From Desulfofarcimen acetoxidans DSM 771 (GTDB lineage: Bacteria > Bacillota > Desulfotomaculia > Desulfotomaculales > Desulfofarciminaceae): a DNA stretch of 64,000 nt. The translations under genes were made by a program, and so were the position numbers. The stretch lies in the NCBI RefSeq assembly GCF_000024205.1, contig NC_013216.1, positions 2,108,001-2,172,000 on the forward strand, written 5' to 3'. Under the pieces are notes generated by a model, which worked only from the letters and a program-made list of their open reading frames with translations, ran no database searches and was not told the origin of the DNA. Shown here piece after piece: positions 15,603 to 28,300 of the stretch (position 1 is its first letter; the number at the start of each line of letters is the position of its first letter).

Positions 15603-18600
15603 ATGAGCAGACTGTTAACCGGACAGAGCGGGAGAAATGTCAAAAAAGGCATATCTTTGCTTCTCGCGCTGGTGATGCTGTTGTCTCTGCTGCCTGTGCA
15701 GGTAATTGCTTCAGAAGGGGAGCCGGAACTGACGGCTACGGGCATTAACCTGTCTGAAGGAGTGATTGCGGGACAACCGGCCAGCGTGACCGCTGGGGTC
15801 TACAACACCGGGAATGCAAATGAGGATGAGTTTTCGGGGGTCCTTCATATTGCTGAGCAAGAGACGCCGTATGAAGAGCAGACCGACAGCACAGATGCTA
15901 TAAGTGAAACAGGTGAAAACAATAACGAACAGAATATAGCTGCCAATGTCCTGAAGGAGAGCGGCACAGAGGCACTGGAGCTGGTATCGTTGAGCCCGGC
16001 AAACGGTGCGACGGGAGTGGCGGTCGACGCGCCGCTGACCCTGACCTTCAACCGGCCGGTGGAGGCGAATCCTGATTATTCATCAGGCTATTTAGGCATC
16101 AAGGTGGCTATAATTCAGGAATCGGATGGGGACTGGTACGGGGGAGAAGCTAACGTGCTCAAGTTCAGTACCGAGAATCCTGAACAGGTAACCGTCGATA
16201 TAGCTGACAGTGCTCCGTATGGCGGCGAACTGAAGCCGGGAGAAAGCTACACCGTATACATTGACAATGATTGCATAAGGGCTAAGGATACGGGAGAAAC
16301 ATTTAAAGGTATCATGGGAGGAGCTATGGACCCTGATACCGATATTTGCTGGAGTTTCCGGACGGGAGAAGCACTGAGCGCACGGATCAATGGCGGCGAA
16401 GCTGTGGGAGGAAATTCTTTACAGGCCATTGTCGAGGCGGCAGAAATCAGCCCGGCTGAAGTAACTTCCGTTGAAGTTACGAGGGGGGCTGTGTCTGCGG
16501 ATGATTTGGCCTATATTGAAAGCAGCCTGATCAATCTGGAAACCCTGACCGCGTCTTATACTGTGAATATTAACGACGGGGTATTGCCGGCCGAGGCTTT
16601 TATCATGCACGCCGCATTACGAACCGTGAACCTTCCCTCTGTTGTTTCAATTGGAGAAAATGCATTTGGCTATTGTGGCAATTTAAAAACTGTCAGATTA
16701 AACAACCTGCGCAGCATGGGAGATTATGCATTTACATGCTGTAGTTCACTGGATACACTGGTGGTTCCGAATCTGCAGGATGTGAGCGATTCAGCCTTTT
16801 CGTTATGCTTGTCCCTGGAATATGTTTACATGCCCAAGGCGGTATCCATGTCCGGAATGACCGGTTTCGTCTTATCCGGCTCCCTTGCCGGCGCGTGGTT
16901 CCCCAAGCTGGGCAATATTGCGCCGTATGCGTTTGAAGGAGACACTTCTTTTAGGGAAATGTACCTGGAAACCGCTCCCTTTCATTATTCAGAAGGTCTG
17001 GGAGGTGCCTTTTTGGATCTGCCGGCGGACAGGATCGTATATGTGCCGGAGGATTATGTGGCCGCTTACCTGGGATATGCTGACGACGATCCTGAGGATG
17101 GCAAATGGTACGGCTGGACTGTCAAGTCCTTTGCCGAATCGTCCACTCTGGGAGCTTTTGTTGAAGTATTAATCAATCAACTGCCTGAAAATGACCGGCT
17201 CACTTACGGGGACATCCCCCAGGTGCAATCGCTGAGGGCCGCCTACAATAGGCTGACTGCTGTGCAGCGGGAATCCGTCAGCGGCGCTGTTTATGAGAAA
17301 TTGACAGCGGCGGAAGCAACCTTATTGGGCCAGGGAAATACGATTGTTGAAGGGATAATAAACCGGATCGATGCTTTACCGTCAACGGTCACTATGGAAG
17401 ACAAAGCAGAAATCCGGTCCATTCGCCAGGCTTACGATAACCTGCCGGAAATGTACCGGGAGCTTATAACCAATCTGACGGCATTAATAGCGGCGGAGGA
17501 AGTCATTGCTGAACTGGACATCAAGGATGTGGAACAATTAATTGAACGGCTTCCTTCTGCGGATGAATTAACGCTTGCAAATGAAGCAGACGTGCAGGCC
17601 GCAAGAAGCGCCTATGACGCTTTAATTGCCGGACAGCAGGCATCTGTAAGCAATTATAATGTATTGCTGGCGGCGGAGGATGCCATTGCCCGACTGGGGT
17701 TCAAATCAGTTGAACAATTGATTGAACAGCTTCCTTCTCCGGATGATTTAACGCTTGACAATAAATCTGCCGTACAGGCCGCAAGAAACGCCTATGACGC
17801 TTTAAGCGCCGAACAGCGTGTGGCAGTGGGCAATTATGAGTTGCTGCAGGCGGCGGAAGCTAAAATCTACGATTTGGAGGCGCAAGAAGCGGCCCGGGCG
17901 GTGGACAGCCTGATCGACGAACTGCCGTCTGCCCAGGAGGCGCAAATTGCGGACAAGACGGCGGCATTGGGGGCCCGAGCTGCCTATAATGCCCTTAATG
18001 ATCAGGCTAAAACTTATGTTGCCGCGCTCCAGAAGCTGACTGATGTGCTGGAGGCTATCTCCGGTTTGGAAAGACAAACCCTGAAAGGGGGCGCGGTTAA
18101 CGACAGGATTTCCGCCCTGCCGGCGGTGGAAGCATTGACCCTGACCGATAAAGCAGCCGTTTTGGAAATAAGGGCGGATTATGATGCCTTAACCGAGCAG
18201 GAAAAAGCTTTGGTTACCGCGGACAATTTGAGTAAGCTGCAGGAGGCGGAGGCGAAAATCGCCCGGCTGGAGTCGGAAAATCCGGCCTCCTCTGTCACCG
18301 TTACCATTGAAAAATTCACCCTGGGGCAGGGTTTTGTCCGGAAGCCGGTGCAAGTTTCCATCAATGCCGGGGAAAACGGCGCTGCCGTTGTTACCAGGCT
18401 GCTGGGCATGGGCAATTATACCAATACCGGAAGCATTGACAGTGCCTTTTATCTGGCCAGCATCAAAGACAACGGGTCCGCCCAAGCGGATATTCCGGCA
18501 TATATAATTGATGCCATTACCGCCGGCGAAGGCACGGTGGGCACAAGAGCCAACGCCAATTATCTGGGGGAATTCGACTACTACCATACATCCGGCTGGA

Positions 18601-21600
18601 TGTACACGGTCAATAATATATTGCCCAACTACGGGCTGTCGGATTACATCCCGCAGGACGGAGATGTTTTCAGGCTGCAGTTCACTCTCTACGGCTACGG
18701 CGGGGATTTGGGCTTCGGTGACAACAAGCTCATCGATACGGCGGATAAGGGTGCCCTGATTAAAAAATTGGCGGCCATCGACGCCAGTGAAGACAGGCTG
18801 ACAATGTTAGCCGACCCGGTCTATAAAGGTTATTATGACAAGGCGCTGCTGGTTTTGCAGAACCTGCAGGCCAGCCAGATCCAGGTGGACGCCGCACTGG
18901 CGGATTTGAACACGGCTCCCAATCCTCCCTCCAGCCTGGGTAAGGTTACCGTAACAGTGCGGGATGTTGTTGATAGAAAATGGACAACCTGGAATTATCA
19001 TGGCGGCGAGACGACGGTTGAACAACTCAGCGGCTTGGGTGATTACCAGGAATCCTTCGGCGTGCTGCTGGAGGACGTGGAAGTGTCCATCACCCCCGGG
19101 ATGACAGTGCGCCAGGCCGTTGCAGCGGCGCTCAGGTCACGGGGCTACCAGGTTACCGGCACTCCCACCTATATCAAAGGCATCGGTCCGGTAACCTCAG
19201 ATGATTACACCAGGACGGTGGCGCATCTGTCCGAAAATGATGCCGGAAGCCGGAGCAAGTGGGTGATGAGCCAGAACGACTGGTGCATCTGGGATACTTC
19301 GCAGGCTTACCCGGTCGAGGACGGAGACGTGCTGAAGCTGGAATATTCCGTGGACGGCGGCATCGACATCCATTGCCACCCGGGTTCCGGCAGCTATCTT
19401 ACAGTCAATTTCACCATAGACGGGACAACTTATGATGTTTCTTCTTCCGCCGGATATTATATGGTGCCCGCGGGAACGGAAGAAATCACTGTTTCCGCTG
19501 AACGATTGTTAAGATATGCAGGCAAGGATATCGACCGCTACCTGGTAGTCGAGCTGCAGTCGGAGGGTGTCAGCGTATTAAACAAGCCGGCCACCTTTGC
19601 CGTAAGTGACGGGCAGGTTATCAAGGCTATAATTGACGATCGCTATAACAGTCCCAATACCGATACCAATTCAGGGAAGACATACACATATACTATTGAA
19701 ATCAAGCGCACGCCTGCCCAGGTTGATGCCATGATCGCGGCTATTCCGGGTTTGGAAAATATCGTTTACGCCGATAAAGCTCAGATCGAGAAGGTGCGAC
19801 GGTGTTACAACTATTTGACGGTTGGAGAAAAGACCGGTGTTGCGGGGCTTGCCGTACTTGAGGCAGCGGAGGCGCGGATAACGGCGATTTATGATGTCAA
19901 CAGGGCAGAAGCAAACAGAGTCATTGATTTGATTAAGGTGCTGCCCAATACAATGAAGAATGAAGTTGTTACCCTGGAACACCGGGCGGCTATTGAGTAT
20001 GCCCGGGCCCAATACGAGGCGCTGACAGAGGACCAAAAGGTACTGTGCAGTTCCTGGTTGGGATATATGGAAAGAGCGGAAGCTGCCCTGGCGGAATTGC
20101 TGGATGCGCAGCAGGCCGTGGAAGGAGTGCCCAAGGATTACAGCAAGGATTTCCTGCTCAGCACCATGGCTCTAAATCTCAGCGTGGGTGAGGAAGAAGA
20201 GATGGTGATGTTCGACACGCCCAGGGTGGGGAGTGATAATTGCGCATATAACCTGGACGACTTAATCCTGGAATACTCCGGTCAAGAGGGCGTTTTTGAG
20301 ATAGAAAAGAGGGTTGTCAATAAAGATGGACAGGATCTGACCAAATATTACGTTAAAGGTCTCAGCGATGGAGTGGGGTATTTTACCGTTAAATATCTGG
20401 GCTATTCCGGTCAGATTCCCGTTATACCGGTGTGCGTGCAAGCTTCCGGAAGCCGGAGCCCCGCTCTCAGCACCGATATTGATGAACAGGTGAGCAAATA
20501 CGACACCATGTATTTTACCGAGGAAGAAGGAAGCTATCCCTTCACCTTTACAGCGGAGAGCGAAGACGGTGCCAGCGTGTCCGCCATGGTCTACGGCGTA
20601 ATGTATGAACCGAATGCCGGCGGCGTATTCACCGTACCGCTGCGGGACAGGTACAATCCCATTATCGTGACCGCAGCCAAAGACGGCCAGACCACCTCCA
20701 TTGCCTATGGCATCAGGGCCAAAGTGATTGCTTTAAAAATCACCAATGAATCCAGGGGTGGCAACGTATTTTACCAGGGAGACACCGTCAGCATCGGCTG
20801 TACCGGCGTCATGCTGCCGGTGCCAAAGGTATCCAGAATTTATAACCCGGCTTCTTCGCGCCTGGAATACCATACCGATATGCCCCGTTATGATTTAGTC
20901 GGCTCCAGTTCAAGCCAGTATGCGGCGGGAGCGCTGACTTTTGAACTGACGGGATACGGCGATATTGCTTTAACCGGCGGGCATGTCCATTTGAGCTGGT
21001 TCGGCAGCGGGCTTTATGCCGAAACACCGATAGGTGGGGCTCCGCCCAATCTCAACGCGGATCAGATAGCAAACAATTTTTCCAGCCTGCCGGACATTCG
21101 TCTGACGGTGATCAGAGATCCGTATTATGCGCCTGAGGATGTGCTGTCCGCCGGTATGGTGGGTGCGAGTACGATCCATGCGGGTGATGAAGTGACTGTC
21201 TCCATCCCCGGCATCGACACGGATATGCTTAAAAAGAACCATACCACCAACAGTGGGGAAATTGTGGACCTGTTGGACTCCTACACCGTTTTTGCCACAG
21301 ATATACCCGGACTTAAACAGGTGAAATCGGTCAACGTTAAAACCACGGATCAATTGAAAAACTTGAAGACAATCACCTTTACCGTTCCGGAAAATACCCC
21401 GTCCGGAGATTATAAGCTCAAGGGCGGCTATATCTGGGTTAAATACGGGCCCACCTGGTGGACACATGAAAAAGAATACTATGTGACCAAAATGGAAGAT
21501 GTGGATTTAACGGTAACCGGCGAGACCGGTGCCGGGGATGTAAACCAGGACGGCAAGGTGGATGTGCAGGATATGATTCTGGTGGGCCAGCATTTCAATG

Positions 21601-21698
21601 AAAGGGGAGCGGCCGGCTGGATCAGTGAAGATATAAATAAAGATGGGGAGATCGATGTATTGGATATGATCTTTATAGGACAGCACTGGAAGGATTAA
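15603..21698 (+). CDS. Giant exported protein: Big_5, LRR, helical repeats, two DUF4430, dockerin
   Basis: 2031 residues. Signal peptide 1-37 (KGISLLLALVMLLSLLPVQVIAS). An SbsA-type Ig domain lies at about 122-256 (SPANGATGVAVDAPLTLTF). A BspA-like leucine-rich block covers 310-475 (SIGENAFGYCGNLKTV). Several three-helix repeats of about 60 residues cover 512-894 (VEQLIERLPSADELTL, AAEAKI). DUF4430 domains sit at 896-1039 (SGWMYTVNNILPNYGLSDY) and 1112-1252. Then come a cadherin-like sandwich, two more helical repeats (1368-1500), a 460-residue module shared with the genes at 22388 and 36021 (1513-1970), and a type I dockerin (DVNQDGKVDVQD, DINKDGEIDVLD). Many parts are spacer or adhesin types; the DUF4430 pair is the likely ligand-binding part. 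The start has GGGGGAGAT upstream. Riboswitch 4 controls it. Confidence 0.85.
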   Translation: MSRLLTGQSGRNVKKGISLLLALVMLLSLLPVQVIASEGEPELTATGINLSEGVIAGQPASVTAGVYNTGNANEDEFSGVLHIAEQETPYEEQTDSTDAISETGENNNEQNIAANVLKESGTEALELVSLSPANGATGVAVDAPLTLTFNRPVEANPDYSSGYLGIKVAIIQESDGDWYGGEANVLKFSTENPEQVTVDIADSAPYGGELKPGESYTVYIDNDCIRAKDTGETFKGIMGGAMDPDTDICWSFRTGEALSARINGGEAVGGNSLQAIVEAAEISPAEVTSVEVTRGAVSADDLAYIESSLINLETLTASYTVNINDGVLPAEAFIMHAALRTVNLPSVVSIGENAFGYCGNLKTVRLNNLRSMGDYAFTCCSSLDTLVVPNLQDVSDSAFSLCLSLEYVYMPKAVSMSGMTGFVLSGSLAGAWFPKLGNIAPYAFEGDTSFREMYLETAPFHYSEGLGGAFLDLPADRIVYVPEDYVAAYLGYADDDPEDGKWYGWTVKSFAESSTLGAFVEVLINQLPENDRLTYGDIPQVQSLRAAYNRLTAVQRESVSGAVYEKLTAAEATLLGQGNTIVEGIINRIDALPSTVTMEDKAEIRSIRQAYDNLPEMYRELITNLTALIAAEEVIAELDIKDVEQLIERLPSADELTLANEADVQAARSAYDALIAGQQASVSNYNVLLAAEDAIARLGFKSVEQLIEQLPSPDDLTLDNKSAVQAARNAYDALSAEQRVAVGNYELLQAAEAKIYDLEAQEAARAVDSLIDELPSAQEAQIADKTAALGARAAYNALNDQAKTYVAALQKLTDVLEAISGLERQTLKGGAVNDRISALPAVEALTLTDKAAVLEIRADYDALTEQEKALVTADNLSKLQEAEAKIARLESENPASSVTVTIEKFTLGQGFVRKPVQVSINAGENGAAVVTRLLGMGNYTNTGSIDSAFYLASIKDNGSAQADIPAYIIDAITAGEGTVGTRANANYLGEFDYYHTSGWMYTVNNILPNYGLSDYIPQDGDVFRLQFTLYGYGGDLGFGDNKLIDTADKGALIKKLAAIDASEDRLTMLADPVYKGYYDKALLVLQNLQASQIQVDAALADLNTAPNPPSSLGKVTVTVRDVVDRKWTTWNYHGGETTVEQLSGLGDYQESFGVLLEDVEVSITPGMTVRQAVAAALRSRGYQVTGTPTYIKGIGPVTSDDYTRTVAHLSENDAGSRSKWVMSQNDWCIWDTSQAYPVEDGDVLKLEYSVDGGIDIHCHPGSGSYLTVNFTIDGTTYDVSSSAGYYMVPAGTEEITVSAERLLRYAGKDIDRYLVVELQSEGVSVLNKPATFAVSDGQVIKAIIDDRYNSPNTDTNSGKTYTYTIEIKRTPAQVDAMIAAIPGLENIVYADKAQIEKVRRCYNYLTVGEKTGVAGLAVLEAAEARITAIYDVNRAEANRVIDLIKVLPNTMKNEVVTLEHRAAIEYARAQYEALTEDQKVLCSSWLGYMERAEAALAELLDAQQAVEGVPKDYSKDFLLSTMALNLSVGEEEEMVMFDTPRVGSDNCAYNLDDLILEYSGQEGVFEIEKRVVNKDGQDLTKYYVKGLSDGVGYFTVKYLGYSGQIPVIPVCVQASGSRSPALSTDIDEQVSKYDTMYFTEEEGSYPFTFTAESEDGASVSAMVYGVMYEPNAGGVFTVPLRDRYNPIIVTAAKDGQTTSIAYGIRAKVIALKITNESRGGNVFYQGDTVSIGCTGVMLPVPKVSRIYNPASSRLEYHTDMPRYDLVGSSSSQYAAGALTFELTGYGDIALTGGHVHLSWFGSGLYAETPIGGAPPNLNADQIANNFSSLPDIRLTVIRDPYYAPEDVLSAGMVGASTIHAGDEVTVSIPGIDTDMLKKNHTTNSGEIVDLLDSYTVFATDIPGLKQVKSVNVKTTDQLKNLKTITFTVPENTPSGDYKLKGGYIWVKYGPTWWTHEKEYYVTKMEDVDLTVTGETGAGDVNQDGKVDVQDMILVGQHFNERGAAGWISEDINKDGEIDVLDMIFIGQHWKD

Positions 21699-21830
21699 GT
21701 TTTCGCCCGGTGTTGGCTTAACCAATACCTCCATAATAAATCAAAAATATGTAATAAGCATAAAAATAAGCTATATATACACCGATATGGGGAGAATAAA
21801 CAAGTAAAAATACGTTATATACCAAAAGTA

Positions 21831-21859
21831 TTGTCAAACTTTATGTTTCATGATAAATT
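21831..21859 (+). promoter_or_regulatory. Promoter of riboswitch 5
   Basis: TTGTCA, 17 bp, TAAATT. The upstream AT-rich words (AATAAGCATAAAAATA, CTATATATACA) recur before riboswitch 7 at about 35320-35355. Confidence 0.5.
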
Positions 21860-21902
21860 AATGAAGAATTAATAGAGTAGTTAAATAGTTTACTGATAAT
21901 TT

Positions 21903-22099
21903 CTGTTCAGGTGCTTTGTTATCAAAGCTTGAAAGGGAACCGGGTGAGAATCCCGGACGGTTCGGCCACTGTGAATGGTTAGCTGCTTCCATAACGCCAC
22001 TGTCCTGCCCCGGCACTTAAAAATTGAGTGCCAAAGCGGATGGGAAGGCGGGAGCTGAGCAATGATCCATGAGTCAGGAGACCTGCCCGAGCAGAACAG
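21903..22099 (+). promoter_or_regulatory. Cobalamin riboswitch 5
   Basis: P1 CTGTTC (21903-21908) pairs with GAACAG (22094-22099). Core words GGGTGAGAATCCCGGACGG, CGGCCACTGTGAATGG, CGCCACTG and GAGTCAGGAGACCTGCC. A terminator follows at 22202. Confidence 0.94.
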
Positions 22100-22201
22100 C
22101 ATACTTAAAACCTTCCGTGAAAAGGTGAAATGCTGGAGTGGGTTTACGATGCCCGTGTGCCATATTGTTAAGTGGTTGTGGCGGGCGGCATTAAATTGCT
22201 T

Positions 22202-22236
22202 AAAACCCCGGCTTCTGCGGAAGCCGGGGTTTTATT
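22202..22236 (+). terminator. Intrinsic terminator of riboswitch 5
   Basis: AAACCCCGGCTTC / GAAGCCGGGGTTT stem with a TTATTT tail. About 110 bases of leader after it (22262-22370) resemble the leader at 35880-35990. Confidence 0.9.
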
Positions 22237-22387
22237 TGTTGGTTGATAGATATAACACCAAACATTTAAAGAGAGGGGGGATTAAACAGAAGATTCTAAA
22301 AAAGTGTTATCTTACAACTGACAGTAGGCAAGATATTTTTGCCATTCTCAAAGTACTGAGGCTGAAATTAAAGGAAAGGAGTTGTTT

Positions 22388-25300
22388 TTGAAAATATTGA
22401 AGAAATCGAAAATAATAAATATACTACTGGTTTTGCTTATGCTGTTTACGATAGTTAATCCCGCGCTGGCGGCAGGATTAACTATCAATCCCGATCAGCC
22501 TGCGTACAGCGGCGGGGAAAATGCCGCAGTTGCGGCGTCTGTCTATGACGACGGCACGAATGCAGCCGGCGGCACAGACGGGAGTTCCGCCGCTGAAAGC
22601 GAGGACAACCGTGAAATTGCGGAGGATAATGAGTCCGCCGGTGTCACCGAGCCCCAAAACAACTCTGACCAAACTGTGAGCAATTTGGTTTATCCCGCCA
22701 ATGATACCGAAAAGCAGGCGGCAAGCCCGGCTATCGTGCTCAATGAGGTAAGTCCGGACTTGGGAACAGTTAAAGTCCGGGTAATGGATAATGTGCAAAG
22801 ACTGGCGGGGGATATGCCAAATATTTCTCCCGCATACCGGGAGCCCTTTGGCGAAATACTGCCGTGGACTGAAGTGAAAATTACCGGAGGACTTACTATT
22901 CGGGGTGCCCTGGAAAAGGCTCTGGCCGCCAAAGGCATAACCGCTTACGGGGCCGAGAGTTACCTGAGCGGAATAGGTCCTGTTATCTCCGAGGATGGCA
23001 GCAGAACCGTTGACAAGCTTTCCGAGTTTAGCAGCGGCAATAAGAGCGGCTGGATGGTCACCCTGAACGATTGGTTTATCAATGCCGGGGCCAATACCTT
23101 TATGGTTAAAGACGGCGATATAATAGAATGGTGTTATACCTGCGATCTGGGAGCCGACTTGGGCGCCGATTTTAACAACAACGACACTGCCTTAAAAGCA
23201 CTTTCGGCGGACAAAGGAATTTTTACCCCGGTATTTGCGCCGCAGGTCAAAGAATATACATTGACCCTGCCGGCTGAAACACAGATTAAGGTTGCCCCTA
23301 CCGCTGCAAACCGTTATAATCAGGTAACCATTCAGTCAAACAATGCAACCTACCGCAGTACAGACGAGATTGCCGTGGTCGATAACCAGGTGATATCCGT
23401 TACCTGCGGCAAAAACATCTATAGAATAACCGTAGTCATTTCAAATAACGACCAGAGCAACGCCAATGCAGTCATTGATTTAATAGGGGCGCTTCCGGCT
23501 GTTGATGATATTGATCTGTCGGACAGAGAACAGATAGAAGCGATACGCACGGCCTATGAAAATTTGACAGATACGCAAAAAGCGCTGGTTGCCAATTATT
23601 CCGTACTGATAGAAGCAGAAAGCAAAATAGCCCAAATCGATGGAGATAACAAAACGGCGGCTGATCATGTTATTGCTTTAATCACCGCGCTGCCCGCCGT
23701 TAATGCCATTACTCTGGCGGACAAGGAACAGGTGGCAGCCGCCCGAACCGCTTATAACTCTTTAAGGGAAGAACAAAAAGCTTTGGTGGATAACCTGGAC
23801 GCACTGACGGCGGCGGAAGCCAAAATTGCCTCCCTTGAGAATACCGGCGGCAGTGTGGTACAGAATTATCCCGATGATTTCTTGCTCAGTGCCCTTAACC
23901 TGGAAATGGAGAAAGGGGAAAGAAAAGAACTCGTCGTGCTGGATACCCCCAGAGTTGGTTTGGATGATCAGGCCTTTAACAGAGATGATTTAATTTTTTC
24001 TGTTAATAATCTGTCGGTGGCGGGAGCGGTTTATGATGATGTTGTCGCCGTGGAGAAAGAAAATTCAGATGGCAGCAAAAAAGGGACAAGATATTATGTC
24101 AAAGGCTTGAATGAAGGTGTAGCTCAAATAAAGGTCACCTATCCCGGGTATAGGGGGCAGGATACCGTTGTTGCCGTGAATGTGAAAAAACTGTCTGCCG
24201 CCGGGCCTGAACTGACAACAGACATAGCTTTAACCAAATACGACATTCTTTATTTTATCGGAGACAGTCTGGACTATACTTTTAATGTCAGCACAGATTC
24301 TGATGCCTCGGTTGCTGCCAGTGTATACGGGCAGGAGTATGCGGCACAGGCGGGCAAAATTACGGTGAGGTTAAAAGACGGCTATAATCCCATTGTCGTT
24401 ACCGCCGGCAATGCCGGTGGCACAACAACAAAGGTCTTTAACATTCGGGCCAAAAAAATGGCAATACAAATGGAAAATTTAACTCGAACTGGGTCAGCGG
24501 ATATGTATGAAGGGGATATCATTCAAATTTCATACTCGGGACTGGTAACTCCGGTTCCCAAGGTTTCCCGGATTTATAACCCGGCGGCCGTGGGTGTTTC
24601 CCACTCCTGTAAAATGCCGCGCTATTCCATTGTTTCCGGGAGCTTCTCCCAGTACGATCTTGCTACTTCCAACGGTATCCGGATGGAATTGACCGGAGCG
24701 GGTGAATTTATGTTAACCGACGGTCATATAGACGAAAACTGGTTTGGTGACGGTCTCTATAGCGAAGCTCCGGTGGGAACCGCTCCCCCGGTTACAGGCG
24801 CCGGCCAGACAGACCACAGGTTTTCCGTGCTTCCGGACATTCGTCTTACCGTGAAAGAAAATGCGGAATATAATCCTCAATTGTTTACGGTTAATTTAGA
24901 AAATACGGAGGGTATCTGGCCGGGTGATGAAGTTAAAATTAATATTCCCGATCTGGATATCCAAACACTGGCCGCAAACCATCCTAAGGCCGATGAGGAG
25001 TGGATGACTCAAGAAATAATTAATTCCTACACCGCCTTTAACACTAATATTCCCGGATTGAATACGGTAAAGTCAGAAAGTGTAAAAATTATTGAGGATT
25101 TAGAGAAGCTAAAAACAGTCAAGTTTATTGTTCCTAAAGATACCAGACCGGGTATTTATAATTTAACAGGCGGCTATGTCTGGGTTAAATACGGACCCGC
25201 CTGGTGGACAAAACAAAAAAATTATTTCATTACGGAAATCCCGGATATTTCTATTGAAGTAAAAGAAGGGGTTCCGGGTGCCGAACACGGGACTATAGTT

Positions 25301-28300
25301 ATCAGCAATACGGCACTCAAAAACAAACTGGCAATGGCGGCAGGAAAGGGAAGCGGTTATACAGGAAATTTAACCAGAAATGATCTGGAAGCCATTACCG
25401 GAGCTGTGGATCTGTCCCATACAGATATTAGTGATCAGGATATGTCTTTGCTGCAGTATTTGAAAGGTGTTTCCTCTATCGACCTTTCCGGGAACACCGG
25501 CATCACCGCTGCCACAGTCAGGGAAAGCACTTTTGATTGGACTGTGCCCAAAAGCCTGAATTTCAGCGGTTGCGGCGGTGTTACGGCAATAACGACGGCG
25601 GCTTTTTATGAGTGTGCCAATTTAACGGCAATAACCCTGCCGGAAGGTATCGCAAGTATCGGGGACAGGGCTTTTTATTCCTGTAAAGCTCTTACTTCCA
25701 TAACCTTGCCGGATACTGTGACTGCCTTGGGCAGCAATAGCTTTAGTCGTTGTACCGGTCTGACCGGTATCGTTTTATCAAAGAGTCTGCAAAGCATCGG
25801 GGAAGAAAGTTTTCAAGGCTGCACGGCCCTTGCCGGCATCGTTCTGCCGGATCCGGTGACAACCTTGAAGCAGCAAACTTTTTATGATTGCAGAGGACTT
25901 GCCAGCATTACATTGCCAAAGAATTTACAAAGCATCGGTGAGAAGTGCTTTATGAATTGTGGGGCTCTTGAGAATATCACCCTGCCGGATTCGGTGACAA
26001 CCCTGGGTGATTTCAGCCTTGCCTTTTGCCGGGGCCTTACCGGCATCGAATTGCCGAAAGGCATACAAAAAATGGGTGTCGGATGTTTTGCCGGTACTTC
26101 CCTTGCTATACTGGATTTGCGGGGAACAACGTTTACGAATGTGGATAACAACTGGCAGTGCCCGGGCTACACTATTGTGCTTTTGGGGCAAGCCGCTCAG
26201 CTATCTCCCCTGGCAGGCGTCCTATTGCCCGGCGGGTCAACGCTGACTATTACACACGATATTCCGCAGGATAAAGCCGTGGTGTGGAGCAGCAGCAATA
26301 CTTCGGTAGCCATTGTTGCAGGCGGTGTGGTGTCGGGTGTAAACCCCGGCAAGGCCTACATTGGAGCAAGAGCCGACGATAATACCTACAGCGGGTATTG
26401 TCAGGTGACAGTTGCGGATGCGGAAAACGTCAAATTAGATGAGCTGTCTCTATCAGGTATCACCCTAAAGGAGAACTTTGATCCCGCAAAATATACTTAT
26501 ACCGCTAAAATAACAGGGGAGATAACCAGTACTGCCGTAACTGTGAAGGCGGCAGTTGAGGGACTGGTCCTGACAGTCAATAATAAGCAGGTGGCGGACG
26601 GTACCCCCTCGGAGCCGGTTCCTTTGCAGGTAGGCAATAACAGTATTGAAATAAAGGTAACATCGGCAGACGGAATGATTGTCAAAACCTATACCATTAC
26701 CATTACTATGGCGGCGATTTCCGTAGTGGATGACGGTATTGTTTTCGGCAATCCGCTGCTTCGGGAAAAAATGGCCGTGGCTGCCGGGAAAGAAAGCGGC
26801 TACACAGGCAAGCTGACACTGGCGGAACTGGCTGCCATTACGGGAACCGTTGACCTATCCAACGCCGGCATTACAAATGATGATATGGCTGTAATGAAGT
26901 ACCTGACAGGGGTTTCCGTGATCAATCTGTCCGGCAACACGGCCATCACCTCATCCGCGTTTAAGAAGGACTACTTCGACTGGAAAACGCCGAAAAGCTT
27001 GGATTTCAGCGGCTGTACCGGTATTACCGGCATGAACAGCCAAGCCTTCCGGAATTGTGCAAATCTGACAGGGATAGCAATGCCGGAGACTTTGACAAGC
27101 ATATCCAGTTATGCTTTTGAAAATTGCATTAAACTTACTGTCGTGAGTATCCCCCGGAGCGTTGGCAGTATCGGCAGCAATGCCTTTTATGGTTGCGTTT
27201 CGCTTACTGATATTAGTTTGCCGGACAGTTTAACCAAAATGGACGCTAACTGTTTATCTCAAACAGGGTTAAAAGAAATACCGGTGCTCCCTTCCGGGGT
27301 TACGGCCCTGCCGGGCCGCTGTTTCTACGGGTGCAGCAAACTGACCTATGCTAAAGTTTCGGGTTATGTGACACAAATAGGAGCTTCCTGTTTCGATGTG
27401 TGCCCTGCCCTGGCCATTTTGGATTTGCGGGCAACAAGCTTTTCCAGTGTGGATGCCAACTGGAAAGTTCCAAGCTCTACAATTTGTCTCCTTCCGGGCT
27501 CAGATGCCGGGCTGTTGCCTGAGACATCAACCATAAAGCTGGGTGAAGAAACTCTGACCATTTCTCACAGCATTCCTCCGGATAAAACTGTAATCTGGGG
27601 AAGCAGTGATACCGGTGTGGCTGTGGTTGCAAACGGTGTGGTCACAGGGGTTGAGCCCGGCGACGCGATCATCTGTGCGAAAACAGACGACAACAGCTAC
27701 AGCGGGATTTGCCATGTAAGTATTGTCGATACGGATAATGCCAAGCTGCAGTCGCTGTCCTTATCCGGTATTGTTTTGAACGAAGCTTTTAACCCGTCGA
27801 GAAATTTTTATACCGCCGAAACAGGGTGTCATCTGAAAGAAACTGCCGTAACTGCCCTGGCCGCGGAAGCGGTTTCAGGCATAACGGTTAATGATTTGCC
27901 CGCGGCGGAGGGAATTCCCTCGGAACCTGTTGCTTTATCACTGGGAGATAATATCATTCGGGTGAAAGTGACAACGCCGGACGGGACGGTGACCAAAACC
28001 TATACCGTCAGTATCACGGTGAAAACCGTATATGAAGGGGATGGCTTTGTAGCTATTGACAACCGGGAATTAAAGAACAGATTGGCCCTGGCCGCGGGCA
28101 AGGAAAGCGGTTATTCGGGAAATCTGACATTTGCGGATTTGGCCGGAATTACGGGCAGCATTGATTTGTCCAATGCGGGTGTTACCGATGAGTATATGAC
28201 TGTCATGAAATATCTGAAGGGCGTTTCCTTAATCAAGCTGTCCGGCAACAGTGCTATTACCGCTGCCACGGCACAAGCTAGCAGCTTTGATTGGACAGTT

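Noticed and set aside
17140-18285. CRISPR-like or tandem DNA repeat array
   Set aside because: The repetition is at protein level (three-helix units of about 60 residues) with diverged DNA; there are no short direct repeats with spacers.
22062-22391. Plus-strand open frame of 109 codons across riboswitch 5 and its terminator
   Set aside because: It covers the aptamer and the terminator, has no ribosome site and no protein-like pattern.
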